Assembly: GCF_000334405.1 (NCBI RefSeq)
Contig: NC_020195.1
Span: forward strand, 372,001-436,000
Source of the DNA: Blattabacterium sp. (Blatta orientalis) str. Tarazona
GTDB lineage: Bacteria > Bacteroidota > Bacteroidia > Flavobacteriales > Blattabacteriaceae
Reading direction: 5' to 3'
DNA length: 64,000 nucleotides
Part shown: piece by piece, positions 7,437-17,232 of the stretch
Numbering within the stretch: the first letter of the stretch is position 1
Layout: each line of letters begins with the position of its first letter
The notes under the pieces: generated by a model
What the model saw: only the letters and a program-made list of their open reading frames with translations
Databases searched by the model: none
What the model was told of the DNA's origin: nothing
Position numbers and translations under genes: made by a program

Positions 7437-8816
7437 TTATTCTGTATCATTCAGTATTTGACGAAACTTATCTGCCCAAATTTCAAAAAAAGATTTAGAT
7501 TTAGTTTTTTTCTTCTTTTTTAAAGAATCCTCATTCTCATAATATGTTTCCTTATTGAATCTACGATTTTTATTATTATATAATTGGGTTGAGAATAATT
7601 CGGAAGGATTATTTTCCTCATATCTATACCCCATTTCTGTACAAAAATATTTTTTCTGATCCTCAAGTCCCTTTATAACTAAACCTATAGACGTTGCGTA
7701 TTCTGGATTACTTATCAGGCCGTTTTCTCCTCCAGCAATATGTTCATTAGAATAACCTATACGGACATCCATTCCAGTAATATATTCTGTTAAAGGACGA
7801 ATGTGTTTTAGTTGAGATCCGCCTCCTGTCATCACGAGTCCTGCTATAAGTCGTTTTTTTTGTTCTTCATTTCCATAATGTTTTATTTCTATATTGACTT
7901 GTTCTAAAATTTCACATACCCTAGTATGAATAATTTGAGAAAGACGTTTCAAGGAAATTTCCTTAGGATCACGACCTCTTAATCCAGGAATGCAAACAAT
8001 TTCTGTTTCTTTATTTTCTCCAGGCCATGAAGATCCAAATTTTATTTTGAGTAATTCGGCTTGTCGTTCAATAATTAAACAATCCGTTTTAATATTTTCC
8101 GTGATCACATTTCCTCCAAAAGGAATAACGGCAGTGTGACGAATAATATTGTCTTTAAATATAGCAATATCCGTCGTCCCTCCTCCTATGTCTACTAATG
8201 CGACACCGGCTTCCCTTTCTTCCGTATTTAATACAGCCTCTGCAGAGGCTAAAGGCTCTAAAGTCATTCCAGATAAATTCAATCCTGCAGCTTTTACACA
8301 TCTTCCAATATTTCTAATCGAAGAAATTTGTCCTACAACTACATGAAAATTAGCTTCTAAACGACTTCCATACATTCCTATAGGTTCTCCTATTTCTGAT
8401 TGACTATCGACTTTATATTCCTGTGGAAGAACATGAATGATTTCTTCTCCTGGAAGCATAACTAGTTTATGGACTTGATCTATTAATTTTTGTATATCTT
8501 TCTGATTAATCACATTTTCGAAATCTAATCGAGTAATATAATCATTATGTTGTAGGCTTCTAATATGTTGTCCAGCAATACCAACAATAACTTCTTTTAT
8601 TTTTAATCCTGAACTTCGTTCAGCCTCAGAGACGGCTTCTCGAATAGATTCAATAGTCTGAGTAATATTGTTGACAACACCTCTATGTACACCTGTACTT
8701 TTAGATCTCCCTATGCCTAAAATCTCAATTTTATTATATTCATTTCTCCTTCCTACCATAGCTACAATCTTCGTGGTCCCCACATCAAGACCAATAGCTA
8801 TATCTTGATATTCCAT
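7437..8816 (-). CDS. ftsA: Cell division protein FtsA
   Basis: Actin-like ATPase that anchors FtsZ filaments to the membrane. The 459-residue protein has the actin-fold phosphate blocks GLDVGTTKIVAMVG (near 9-22) and LVDIGGGTTDIAIF (near 207-220), the SHS2/1C subdomain between them, and VMTGGGSQLKHI (near 330-341). A low-complexity stretch (KKKKKTKSKS) precedes an amphipathic C-terminal helix, FFEIWADKFRQIL, the expected membrane-targeting sequence. The gene ends six bases before ftsZ and starts four bases after ftsQ stops, so these are surely one transcript. The membrane anchor is kept although the matching FtsZ tail is not obvious. Confidence 0.95.
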   Translation of the reverse strand: MEYQDIAIGLDVGTTKIVAMVGRRNEYNKIEILGIGRSKSTGVHRGVVNNITQTIESIREAVSEAERSSGLKIKEVIVGIAGQHIRSLQHNDYITRLDFENVINQKDIQKLIDQVHKLVMLPGEEIIHVLPQEYKVDSQSEIGEPIGMYGSRLEANFHVVVGQISSIRNIGRCVKAAGLNLSGMTLEPLASAEAVLNTEEREAGVALVDIGGGTTDIAIFKDNIIRHTAVIPFGGNVITENIKTDCLIIERQAELLKIKFGSSWPGENKETEIVCIPGLRGRDPKEISLKRLSQIIHTRVCEILEQVNIEIKHYGNEEQKKRLIAGLVMTGGGSQLKHIRPLTEYITGMDVRIGYSNEHIAGGENGLISNPEYATSIGLVIKGLEDQKKYFCTEMGYRYEENNPSELFSTQLYNNKNRRFNKETYYENEDSLKKKKKTKSKSFFEIWADKFRQILNDTE

Positions 8817-8820
8817 AGAC

Positions 8821-9543
8821 TTATCTTTTTTTTGCGACTACTTGGTCCTTATATTGTAAATCAATACTTTGATATTGATTCATATCGATTTTATTTAGAT
8901 ACTGCTTATAAAAAGCTTTTAATTTATTCAATTTACTTTTAAAATCTTTGATATCTCCTAATATAATATGATGATTTCCTATTTTAGGAATCAAAACAAA
9001 TAAGTTAGGAACCGTTTTTTTTATACTAATAATTTGGTTTTTGAAGAATTCATCCGAATTTATGGTTTGGACTAAATCAGCTAAATGTTTTTTTTCTTCC
9101 TTTGAAAAAGATCCTTTTGCTAAAAGAACTTTGGAAGAATAAATAGAAGAAAGTTCTAAACTTTCCGCTTCTTTAGTAAGATAATATTCTTTATTTCCAT
9201 TTTTTATTCTTAAAATAGGTTCTTTTTGCAAAATTTTAATATTCAGAGTCCCATCTACACTAAGAAATACTTCAGATTTTTTTATAAAAGGGTAATTATT
9301 TAATTTTTTTTCCATTGTGAATATACATAATTGACCGATTTTTTTTTCAATTTTTTCTATTTTTAGAAGTTTATTAATAATTTCTTCATTTACAAAATGA
9401 TCCTTAGATAAGGGATCCATGATGATATGGAGCTTTTTCAAGCTCCTATTTTTATGTGTTTTTTGAGAAAAATAAAAAAAGAATATCATAAAAATCATAT
9501 ATAATAATAAAATAGAAATAAAGACTGTTTTATTTTTTCTCAT
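8821..9543 (-). CDS. ftsQ: FtsQ-type cell division protein
   Basis: Bitopic membrane protein of the divisome that links FtsA/FtsZ to the septal synthases. The 240-residue sequence has a short basic N-terminus, one transmembrane helix at about residues 7-25 (VFISILLLYMIFMIFFFYF), a POTRA-like segment, and the FtsQ-like region NYPFIKKSEVFLSVDGTLNIKILQKEPILRI (near 84-114). Primary sequence is weakly conserved in this family, so the call also rests on position between murC and ftsA, where FtsQ lies in nearly all dcw clusters. The stop of murC abuts the ATG. Confidence 0.85.
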   Translation of the reverse strand: MRKNKTVFISILLLYMIFMIFFFYFSQKTHKNRSLKKLHIIMDPLSKDHFVNEEIINKLLKIEKIEKKIGQLCIFTMEKKLNNYPFIKKSEVFLSVDGTLNIKILQKEPILRIKNGNKEYYLTKEAESLELSSIYSSKVLLAKGSFSKEEKKHLADLVQTINSDEFFKNQIISIKKTVPNLFVLIPKIGNHHIILGDIKDFKSKLNKLKAFYKQYLNKIDMNQYQSIDLQYKDQVVAKKR

Positions 9544-10923
9544 TTATCCATATCGTTTATATAACCATTTTTTGATAGGAAGGATCAAGGTATCAATATT
9601 TCCCGCTCCTATTGTAAGTAGAATGTCTAAAATTTTTTTTTCAATTTTTTCTAAAACTTTGGATATTGGGACCAATTCTTTATTTTTAGAATTCATTTTT
9701 ATTTTATCTAATAAACTATTAGAAGTAACTCCCTTAATTGGGAATTCCCTAGCTGGATAAATATCTAATAAAATTAACAGGTCCAATTTTTCTAAACTTT
9801 TTGCAAAATCTTCTTCAAAGAATTTAGTCCTACTAAATAAATGGGGTTGAAATATTCCTAATATTTTTTTATCCGGAAAACATGTTCTTATAGTGCTAAT
9901 TAAGGCGTTTATTTCTGTCGGATGATGGGCGTAATCATCTATATATATTTTTTTTCTAGATTTATAATGGATGGAGTACCTTCTTTTAATCCCTTTAAAT
10001 AAAAATAAGGATCTTCGAACATCTTTCTCTTTTATTTTCAAATAGTCAGATATAGCTAAAGCCGCCGTGACATTTTTTAAATTATGTAAACCTGGAATAG
10101 GTAATGGAATAGATTTCCAGGTTTCTTTCGGAGTATGAAAATCAAAAAACCATTGATTTTCTTTTATCAAAAGATGATTGGAATAATAATTTTCTTCTTT
10201 TTCTACAGAATAATAGATAGCATTTTTAGACGGAAAAGATTCTCCTTTCTTTTTACTAAGGAATAGTTTTTTATATGGACTTTTTATTTTTTTTGAAAAA
10301 TCTATATAAGCCTGTATCAAGGCTTCTTTTTTTGGATAAGTATCTACATGATCTTGATCTAAACACGTAATACATGCTATATTCGGAGATAAATGTAAAA
10401 AAGAGTGGTCAAATTCATCTGCTTCTACCAAGAAGATTTCCGTTCTATGATTCAAAATAAGATTAGATTGATAATTTTCAGAGATTCCTCCTAAAAAAGC
10501 CGTAACCTTTTTTCCAGTACTATGTAAGATATGTCCTAGTAAAATACAAGTAGTGGTTTTTCCATGTGTTCCTCCTATAGCTATACAAATTTTATTTTCT
10601 GTAATTAAAGCTAATACCTGAGAACGTTTTTTTATATTTTTTCCATATTTTTTCAGAAACATCCATTGTTTATGATTATCTGGAATAGCCGGGGTATAAA
10701 CAATTAAACATCGTGTCGAATGGATCCATTCAGGCAAAAATTCTGTACTATCATGATAGTTGATCAATACGCCCTCTTTTTCTAATTTTTTTGTGATAAG
10801 GGTTCTAGATCTATCATATCCAGAAACTTTTTTTCCCATGTAATGAAAATATAGAGCTAAGGAACTCATTCCAATTCCTCCTATTCCTAGAAAATAAAAA
10901 GAATCAATTTTATTTAGATTCAT
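9544..10923 (-). CDS. murC: UDP-N-acetylmuramate-L-alanine ligase MurC
   Basis: ATP-dependent ligase that adds the first amino acid of the peptidoglycan stem peptide. In the 459-residue protein the N-terminal UDP-binding block is FLGIGGIGMSSLALYF (near 11-26), the ATP-binding loop is IAIGGTHGKTTT (near 113-124), and the central domain carries EADEFDHSFLHL (near 164-175) and IDDYAHHPTEI (near 328-338), as in all Mur ligases. Length is normal. It abuts ftsQ downstream and follows murG by three bases. Start MNLNKIDSFYFLGIGG is standard. Confidence 0.96.
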   Translation of the reverse strand: MNLNKIDSFYFLGIGGIGMSSLALYFHYMGKKVSGYDRSRTLITKKLEKEGVLINYHDSTEFLPEWIHSTRCLIVYTPAIPDNHKQWMFLKKYGKNIKKRSQVLALITENKICIAIGGTHGKTTTCILLGHILHSTGKKVTAFLGGISENYQSNLILNHRTEIFLVEADEFDHSFLHLSPNIACITCLDQDHVDTYPKKEALIQAYIDFSKKIKSPYKKLFLSKKKGESFPSKNAIYYSVEKEENYYSNHLLIKENQWFFDFHTPKETWKSIPLPIPGLHNLKNVTAALAISDYLKIKEKDVRRSLFLFKGIKRRYSIHYKSRKKIYIDDYAHHPTEINALISTIRTCFPDKKILGIFQPHLFSRTKFFEEDFAKSLEKLDLLILLDIYPAREFPIKGVTSNSLLDKIKMNSKNKELVPISKVLEKIEKKILDILLTIGAGNIDTLILPIKKWLYKRYG

Positions 10924-10926
10924 AAA

Positions 10927-12027
10927 TTAATTAATAATCTGTAAAATCTCGTTGACAATATCGTTCGTTGCTTTAGGTCTTCCTAATTTTAAAATATTCC
11001 TACTCATTTTTTTTTTTCTTCTACAATCATTAAGTAGCTCGATAGTATAATTCACTAATTTTTTCTCTACTTCCTCATTTTTAATGATCAAAGCAGCCTC
11101 TTTATCCGCTAATATTTTAGCATTTTTATTCTGATGGTCATCTGAGGACCAAGGAAAAGGAATTAAAATATAAGGTTTTCCTATTAAACATATTTCTGAT
11201 ATAGTTAAAGCTCCAGCTCTAGATACAATGATATCTGCTGCTGCATAACATATCGGAAGATTTTCAATAAACTCCATTAAAAGGAAATTATGATGATGAG
11301 AAATCCTATTTTTTTTTATATTATGAATATCTGCTTTTCCTATTTGCCAAATAAGTTGTATATCTAGATGAATCAGTCTTTTTAACCCTTTCATCCAAGC
11401 TTTATTAATACTATTGGATCCTTGACTACCCCCTATAGATAAAATAATAGGTCGATTCACTTTCAATCCTAAATGAATACAAGCCTGATCTCTACTGGGT
11501 AATTCTTGTAAGATTCCGGATCTAACGGGATTCCCCGTGATTATAGTTTTTTCTTTTGGAAAATATTTTTTAGCTTCTTCATAAGCAATACATATTTTTT
11601 TAGCATAACGAGAAAATATTCTATTGGTAAATCCAGGAAAAGAATTCTGTTCTTGAAGTAGAATAGGAATTTTCTTTTTTTCTGCAGCATATAAAGTTGG
11701 AAAACTAACGTATCCTCCTGTTCCAATAACTATATCCGGAGAAAATTTTTCTAAAATTTTCTTTACTAAAAAAAAACTATATATCAGTTCCATAGATAAA
11801 AAAAATCCTGCTATAGAAAACAATTTATCTTTTCCTCCTGAAATACAAATTCCTTCAATTGGATATCCAAATTTCGGGATTTCTTGCATTTCCATGTGCT
11901 TCCTGGATCCAATAAACAAAATATTAACTTCTGGAATCTGGTTTCTCAATTCATCTGCTATAGCTATACCTGGATAAATATGCCCTCCAGTGCCTCCACT
12001 ACCAATAATTATTCTAGGTGTTTTCAT
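10927..12027 (-). CDS. murG: UDP-GlcNAc:lipid I N-acetylglucosaminyltransferase MurG
   Basis: Peripheral membrane GT28 enzyme that converts lipid I to lipid II on the inner face of the cytoplasmic membrane. The N-terminal GSGGTGGHIYPGIAIA motif, the central SIGGSQGSNSINKAW block, and SRAGALTISEICLIGKPYILIPFP with its conserved AGA..E acceptor/donor site are all present. The start is taken as ATG 12027 (MKTPRIIIGSGG, 366 residues), because it forms an ATGA overlap with the ftsW stop. A longer reading from 12054 would add nine residues lying within ftsW. Confidence 0.95.
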   Translation of the reverse strand: MKTPRIIIGSGGTGGHIYPGIAIADELRNQIPEVNILFIGSRKHMEMQEIPKFGYPIEGICISGGKDKLFSIAGFFLSMELIYSFFLVKKILEKFSPDIVIGTGGYVSFPTLYAAEKKKIPILLQEQNSFPGFTNRIFSRYAKKICIAYEEAKKYFPKEKTIITGNPVRSGILQELPSRDQACIHLGLKVNRPIILSIGGSQGSNSINKAWMKGLKRLIHLDIQLIWQIGKADIHNIKKNRISHHHNFLLMEFIENLPICYAAADIIVSRAGALTISEICLIGKPYILIPFPWSSDDHQNKNAKILADKEAALIIKNEEVEKKLVNYTIELLNDCRRKKKMSRNILKLGRPKATNDIVNEILQIIN

Positions 12028-13208
12028 GAGAAATTCCTTTTTTCCATGTAACAAGGAGTATCATCTATGATTCTGCTAACACTTAATATGATCCCAAAAC
12101 TAAAAAAAGTCACCCACATAGAAGTTCCTCCAGCGCTAATTAATGGTAAAGTTTGTCCTGTCACAGGAAATAAACCAACAGCTATTCCCATATTAATGAG
12201 TGCTTGATTAATAATAGGAAAACCTACAGAAAGGACCAACAAAGAACAAAAATAATTTTGTATTTTCGTAGAAATAACCATAATTCTCAGCAAAATAAGA
12301 ATATAAATAAACAAAAGTAAAATCCCTCCAATAGATCCATATTCTTCTATAATAATTGCATAAATAAAGTCTGAAGAAGATTGTGGAAGAAAAGCTTTCA
12401 GAACGCTTTTTCCAGGTCCACGACCAAACTTCTTTCCCAAAACAATAGCTGTTTTAGATTGTTTCATTTGATAACTTTCTTCAGAATCATGATCCAAAAA
12501 ATTTTCTATACGATTTTTCCATGTATAAACTCTATTCATGGGATTTTTATCTCCCCATTTTATTACAGAATAAATGTATATTCCTGCTGCTATGATTCCC
12601 ATCAATAAAATCCCTATAACTCCAGTAAATGGATATCCTCCTATAAAAAGAATAATTAAAACTGAAATAAAAACAAGAATCGCGGTAGAACCATTAGCGG
12701 GAAATATAAGTCCAATAATTAAAAATATGGGACAAATCAATGGGAAAAAAGAGTGGATCAAGTTCATGCGTTCTTTCTTTTTTTGAGCTAAATATCTAGC
12801 ACAGTAAATAAACAAAACTAATCCAGCAATACTGGAAGTTTGAAAAGATATATTAATAATAGGGATATGTAACCAACGAGAAGCGTTAACTCCATCTAGT
12901 TCTTTTCCCTGAATAATTGTGAAAATAAGTAAAATCGAGACTATAGGGATTGAAAGTATAGACATACGATAAAAATATTTATAGTCTATAAACTGAGTAA
13001 AAAAAAGAATACAAAACCCTACTAACAAAAAAAGGGCATGTTTGAATAAATAACCGAATACGGTATTCGGTTCTCCATAGATAGCAACTAAATTAGTACT
13101 CGCTGAGTATACAGGTAAAAAAGAAAATAGAGCTAATAAAGTAATGAAAGCCCATAAATATTTATCTCCTTTTAGATATCTAAAAATATCTATTTTTTTC
13201 ATATTCAT
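12024..13208 (-). CDS. ftsW: Lipid II polymerase FtsW (SEDS family)
   Basis: Multi-pass glycosyltransferase that polymerises lipid II at the septum together with the transpeptidase FtsI. The 394-residue protein has about ten hydrophobic segments, the SEDS motifs ASRWLHIPIINISFQTS (near 105-121), NRVYTWKNRIENFLD (near 222-236), the loop with QSSSDFIYAIIIEEYG (near 275-290), and the C-terminal GLFPVTGQTLPLISAGGTS (near 351-369). The 5' end overlaps murD by 23-29 bases; ATG 13202 is an alternative start two codons in. The 3' end overlaps murG by four bases. Confidence 0.95.
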   Translation of the reverse strand: MNMKKIDIFRYLKGDKYLWAFITLLALFSFLPVYSASTNLVAIYGEPNTVFGYLFKHALFLLVGFCILFFTQFIDYKYFYRMSILSIPIVSILLIFTIIQGKELDGVNASRWLHIPIINISFQTSSIAGLVLFIYCARYLAQKKKERMNLIHSFFPLICPIFLIIGLIFPANGSTAILVFISVLIILFIGGYPFTGVIGILLMGIIAAGIYIYSVIKWGDKNPMNRVYTWKNRIENFLDHDSEESYQMKQSKTAIVLGKKFGRGPGKSVLKAFLPQSSSDFIYAIIIEEYGSIGGILLLFIYILILLRIMVISTKIQNYFCSLLVLSVGFPIINQALINMGIAVGLFPVTGQTLPLISAGGTSMWVTFFSFGIILSVSRIIDDTPCYMEKRNFS

Positions 13209-14565
13209 AGAAAAGTTTTCTTACTTCTTGTTTAAATCTAAGACCTCTTTCCTTATAATCTTGGAAAAGATCAAAGCTAGAACATGCAGGAGATAACAAA
13301 ATGTTATCTCCATGAATAGATAAAAGGTAAGCCATACGAACAGCCTTTTTAAGGCTGTTCGTATCCAAAATAATATCAATGACATCTCGAAAAAAACTTA
13401 TAAAGTTCTTATTATTTTTTCCTAAAAAAATAATGGCTTTTACTTTTTCTTTAACTAAGGGGAGGATCTCTCTATAATCATTCCCTTTATCCTTTCCTCC
13501 TGCAATCCATATTATAGGAGCTTTCATACTTTTTAATGCATAAAAAACAGCATTCACATTAGTGGCTTTAGAATCATTAATAAATTGAACCCCATTAATA
13601 TTTAGTACTTTTTCCATCCGATGCTCTATAGGTTTCAATCCTAATATAGGATGGATCATAGATGTATTTCGAACATTTAATGTTACGGAAACGAGTAATG
13701 AAGCCAATATATTATAGAGATTATGATCTCCTTTTAAAGGAATTTGGTCTACATGTAAAAGACATCTTTCTTGATTAAATTTATTCCGAAAAAATATCTT
13801 ATTCTCTTTGAGATAAGCGCCTACGCATAATTCTTCCTGAATAGAAAAAGGAATACAATTGGACAAAATGGGATATTTTTGAAATCCTTTTCTGATGAGA
13901 GGATCATCATGATTATAAATAAAAATATCCTCCTTATTTTGCTGAGTAGAAATTCTAAATTTAGAAGATATGTAACTTTCAATATCATTATGATATCTAT
14001 CTAAATGGTCCCTTGTGATGTTTAATAAAACGGCTATATTTGAACGAAAATTTAAGCAATCATCCAGTTGAAAACTACTCACTTCTAAGACATAAACATC
14101 TTTTTTTTTAAAACCTTCTCGTGAAAAACTACGACCTATATTTCCTGCTATCTCTACATGAAATCCTTCTTCCTGAAGGATTTTATAAACTATGTAACTG
14201 GTGGTTGTTTTTCCATTACTTCCTGTAATGGAAATAATATAGGAGTTTTTCAGATAACTTTTTCCGAATTCTAATTCAGAAACCATGGGAATATCCAAAA
14301 AATTAATTTTCTTTATTAATGGATCTTGTCTAGAAATTCCAGGGCTTTTTATCACTTTAATAGCCTTTTGAAAGATGATACTTTCTGTATGTCCCTTTTC
14401 CTCAAAAGGAATTCTATTTTTTGATAAAATTTTCTTGTATTTATTTTGAATAATTCCAGAATCAGATACAAAAATTTTTAAACCCATTTTCTTGGCTAAT
14501 AAAGCTGCTCCTACTCCACTTTCTCCTCCACCTAATACCACTATTAAATTTTTATTCTTTTCCAT
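13180..14565 (-). CDS. murD: UDP-N-acetylmuramoylalanine-D-glutamate ligase MurD
   Basis: Adds D-glutamate to UDP-MurNAc-L-Ala. The 461-residue protein carries LGGGESGVGAALLA (near 11-24), the ATP loop ITGSNGKTTTSYIV (near 112-125), NITRDHLDRY (near 182-191), and HRMEKV followed by FINDSKATNVNAVFYAL and IWIAGGKDKG (from about residue 307), all Mur-ligase hallmarks with the MurD-specific NDSKATN. Glutamate for the racemase step would come from murI at 34.6 kb in this window. It sits between mraY and ftsW with 15 bases to mraY. Confidence 0.96.
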   Translation of the reverse strand: MEKNKNLIVVLGGGESGVGAALLAKKMGLKIFVSDSGIIQNKYKKILSKNRIPFEEKGHTESIIFQKAIKVIKSPGISRQDPLIKKINFLDIPMVSELEFGKSYLKNSYIISITGSNGKTTTSYIVYKILQEEGFHVEIAGNIGRSFSREGFKKKDVYVLEVSSFQLDDCLNFRSNIAVLLNITRDHLDRYHNDIESYISSKFRISTQQNKEDIFIYNHDDPLIRKGFQKYPILSNCIPFSIQEELCVGAYLKENKIFFRNKFNQERCLLHVDQIPLKGDHNLYNILASLLVSVTLNVRNTSMIHPILGLKPIEHRMEKVLNINGVQFINDSKATNVNAVFYALKSMKAPIIWIAGGKDKGNDYREILPLVKEKVKAIIFLGKNNKNFISFFRDVIDIILDTNSLKKAVRMAYLLSIHGDNILLSPACSSFDLFQDYKERGLRFKQEVRKLFYEYEKNRYF

Positions 14566-14580
14566 TAAGAGGATTATTAA

Positions 14581-15762
14581 TTATCGAATTAACAAAATCA
14601 AGACGACCATAGAAAGCATCATTTGTATGATAAAAAAACGATTGACTATCTTACTTTCATGATAACCTGTTTTTTGAAAATGATGGTGTAAAGGAGCCAT
14701 CAAAAAGATTCTTTTTCCTATTCCATATTTTTTTTTAGAGTATCTAAAATAAAAAACTTGTACTATTACAGAAATATTTTCTATAAAAAAAATGCCACAT
14801 AGAATGGGTAGGATTAATTCTTTTCTAGTTATAATAGCTAAGGTTGCTATTACCCCCCCTATAGTTAAACTTCCGGTATCTCCCATAAAAATTTGTGCTG
14901 GATAGCTATTAAACCATAGAAATCCAATTAAGGATCCTAAAAAAGAAAAAGAGAATATCACAATCTCTCCTATGTCAGGAATATAGATAAAGTTAAAATA
15001 AGAGGAGAAAATTTTATTACTAGAAATTAAAGAGAATAAAGATAAGGTTCCCAAAATGATAGAAGAAACTCCAGCTGTTAAACCATCAATTCCATCTGTG
15101 AGATTAGCGCCATTGGACAATGAAGTAATAAAAAGAATGACGATAGGAATAAAAATGATCCAGGCAAATTTTTTCCATTTCTCATTATACAAACATAAAA
15201 TGTCCGCGTAATCAAATTCATTTCTAATAATAGGAAAGGTCGTTTTAAAACCATGTTTTTCTACTGCTACGGAAGAAGGTTGTTTTACATATAAATTTTT
15301 ACACGAAATGGTTGTGATATTCTTATGAAAATACATTGTACTTCCGATAAAAATACCTAAGATTATTTGACCTAATATTTTCCAAATGGCATTAAGTCCA
15401 TGTTTATTATATTTTATTTTGATGTAATCATCGATAAATCCAATCCCTCCCATCCATAAGGTAGTGATTATAAGAATAATTACATATATATTACTCAATG
15501 TAGAAAAAAAAATCGTAGAAATTAATGTAGAAACTATAATAATAATTCCTCCCATTGTTGGAGTTCCTTCTTTATCTTTTTGTCCAGTAAGTCCAAGATC
15601 TCGGACCTGTTCTCCTATCTTGTTTTTTTTTTGATTCCAGAAGATAATTACTTTATAAAAAAACAAGGCGATACAAGTAGATAAAATGAAAGAGACTACA
15701 GCTCTGAAAAATATCGGAAAAGAAGAACTCGCATTATTTAAAAACACCATCTTATCATACAT
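14581..15762 (-). CDS. mraY: Phospho-N-acetylmuramoyl-pentapeptide transferase MraY
   Basis: Integral membrane enzyme that loads the Park nucleotide onto undecaprenyl phosphate to form lipid I. The 393-residue protein has about ten transmembrane segments, GTPTMGGIIII (near 65-75), GFIDDYIKIKYNKHGL (near 107-122), NGANLTDGIDGLTAGVS (near 217-233), and the C-terminal APLHHHFQKTG (near 353-363). These carry the catalytic aspartates and the magnesium/uridine site. A periplasmic insert near 145-195, as in other Bacteroidota MraY, makes it longer than the E. coli enzyme. The ATG directly abuts the murE stop codon. Confidence 0.96.
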   Translation of the reverse strand: MYDKMVFLNNASSSFPIFFRAVVSFILSTCIALFFYKVIIFWNQKKNKIGEQVRDLGLTGQKDKEGTPTMGGIIIIVSTLISTIFFSTLSNIYVIILIITTLWMGGIGFIDDYIKIKYNKHGLNAIWKILGQIILGIFIGSTMYFHKNITTISCKNLYVKQPSSVAVEKHGFKTTFPIIRNEFDYADILCLYNEKWKKFAWIIFIPIVILFITSLSNGANLTDGIDGLTAGVSSIILGTLSLFSLISSNKIFSSYFNFIYIPDIGEIVIFSFSFLGSLIGFLWFNSYPAQIFMGDTGSLTIGGVIATLAIITRKELILPILCGIFFIENISVIVQVFYFRYSKKKYGIGKRIFLMAPLHHHFQKTGYHESKIVNRFFIIQMMLSMVVLILLIR

Positions 15763-17232
15763 CTAAGAAAATTCAGAAAATAAGGTTTTAGCAATTTCCA
15801 TATCGTCAAAAGGATAACGTTTTCCTTGAATTTCTTGATAATTTTCGTGTCCTTTTCCTGCTATGACAATAATATCTTTTTCTCTGGCTATTTGAATGGC
15901 TGTTCGAATAGCTTCTTTTCTGTTAACGATAGTTAAAATATTCTCTTTACTTATAGAAGATCTAAAATTCTTCATATCTATTAATATTTTTTCTGGATCC
16001 TCTTCTCTAGGATTATCTGAGGTAAAAATAGAGAAATCACATGTTTCATAAACTATTTTTCCCATTAAAGAACGTTTCTCCTTATCTCTATTTCCTCCAC
16101 AACCTATTATACAAATTAATCTTTCCTCCTGTTTTTTTATTTCATGAATGGCTTTTAAAAGGTTCTTAATTCCATCTGGATTGTGGGCGTAATCCACAAT
16201 TATCCGAATTCCTGAATAGGATGAGATAAATTGTTCAAAACGCCCTTTTATAGGTGGAATAGTATTTATTTTTTGCAAAATTTCCTCTTTATTTTTCCCC
16301 AATAATATAGCTGTAGCGTAGCAAGCCAAAAGATTGTAAACATTAAATTCTCCAATTAAAAAGGTGAAAAATTTGTGTCCATCAATTAGCAATTTTGTTC
16401 CATGGATATTTTTTTTCATAATTTTTATCCTGTAATCTGCTTTTTTTTTCAACCCATAAAAATAAGTTTTAGCCAAAACATTTTTTCTGATTTTATGTGA
16501 ATTTTGATCATCAGAATTAATTAAAGCAAAAGCATTTTTAGGCAAAAAATTTTCAAAAAAAGATTTTTTAGTGGATAGATAATCTTCAAAAGATTTATGA
16601 TAATCTAAATGATCATGGGTAATATTAGTCAATACCCCCCCTGTAAATAATAACCCTGCAATTCTTTTTTGATGAATTCCATGTGAACTCACTTCCATAA
16701 ATGCATATTTACATCCTTTTTGGATTGATAAATTTAAATATTTATTAATATCAACAATACTTGGGGTAGTATGTTTGGTAGGAAATTCCTGAGATAGAAT
16801 TTTAATCCCTATGGTAGAAATAAGAATACTTTTTTCTCCCATTTTATAAAATAAATGGTGAAGGATGGCGGCCACAGATGTTTTTCCATTCGTTCCTGTA
16901 ATGCCTACTAATTTTATTTTTTTTGTAGGATGATCATAAAAATTAGAAGAAATAGTTCCTAAAGCCTCCATCGAATTTTTTACAATTACATAGGTGATAT
17001 TTTTATGAAGGAGAATAGGTTTTTTTTCACAAACTACAGTGTTAGCTCCTTTTTCTATAGACTCCGTAATAAATTGATGTCCATTTTTTTTTTTTCCTTT
17101 TATAGCAAAAAATATCGTATCTATTTCTACAAATTGAGAACATATAGAAATCCCTTTTATCCATTTTTGAGGATTTCCTATAATTTCTAATACATGTACT
17201 TTTTTTAGAAGATATTTTAATATTTTTTTCAT
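15763..17232 (-). CDS. murE: UDP-MurNAc-L-Ala-D-Glu:diamino acid ligase MurE
   Basis: Adds the third stem-peptide residue. The 489-residue protein has the ATP loop GITGTNGKTSVAAIL near 111-125, TNITHDHLDYH near 204-214, VDYAHNPDGIKNLL near 342-355 and the acceptor-binding block FTSDNPREEDPEKI near 406-419. DNPR is the signature of meso-diaminopimelate-adding MurE enzymes, which fits the presence of dapF at 24.4 kb. It overlaps the end of ftsI by four bases and abuts mraY. Length is normal. Confidence 0.95.
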   Translation of the reverse strand: MKKILKYLLKKVHVLEIIGNPQKWIKGISICSQFVEIDTIFFAIKGKKKNGHQFITESIEKGANTVVCEKKPILLHKNITYVIVKNSMEALGTISSNFYDHPTKKIKLVGITGTNGKTSVAAILHHLFYKMGEKSILISTIGIKILSQEFPTKHTTPSIVDINKYLNLSIQKGCKYAFMEVSSHGIHQKRIAGLLFTGGVLTNITHDHLDYHKSFEDYLSTKKSFFENFLPKNAFALINSDDQNSHKIRKNVLAKTYFYGLKKKADYRIKIMKKNIHGTKLLIDGHKFFTFLIGEFNVYNLLACYATAILLGKNKEEILQKINTIPPIKGRFEQFISSYSGIRIIVDYAHNPDGIKNLLKAIHEIKKQEERLICIIGCGGNRDKEKRSLMGKIVYETCDFSIFTSDNPREEDPEKILIDMKNFRSSISKENILTIVNRKEAIRTAIQIAREKDIIVIAGKGHENYQEIQGKRYPFDDMEIAKTLFSEFS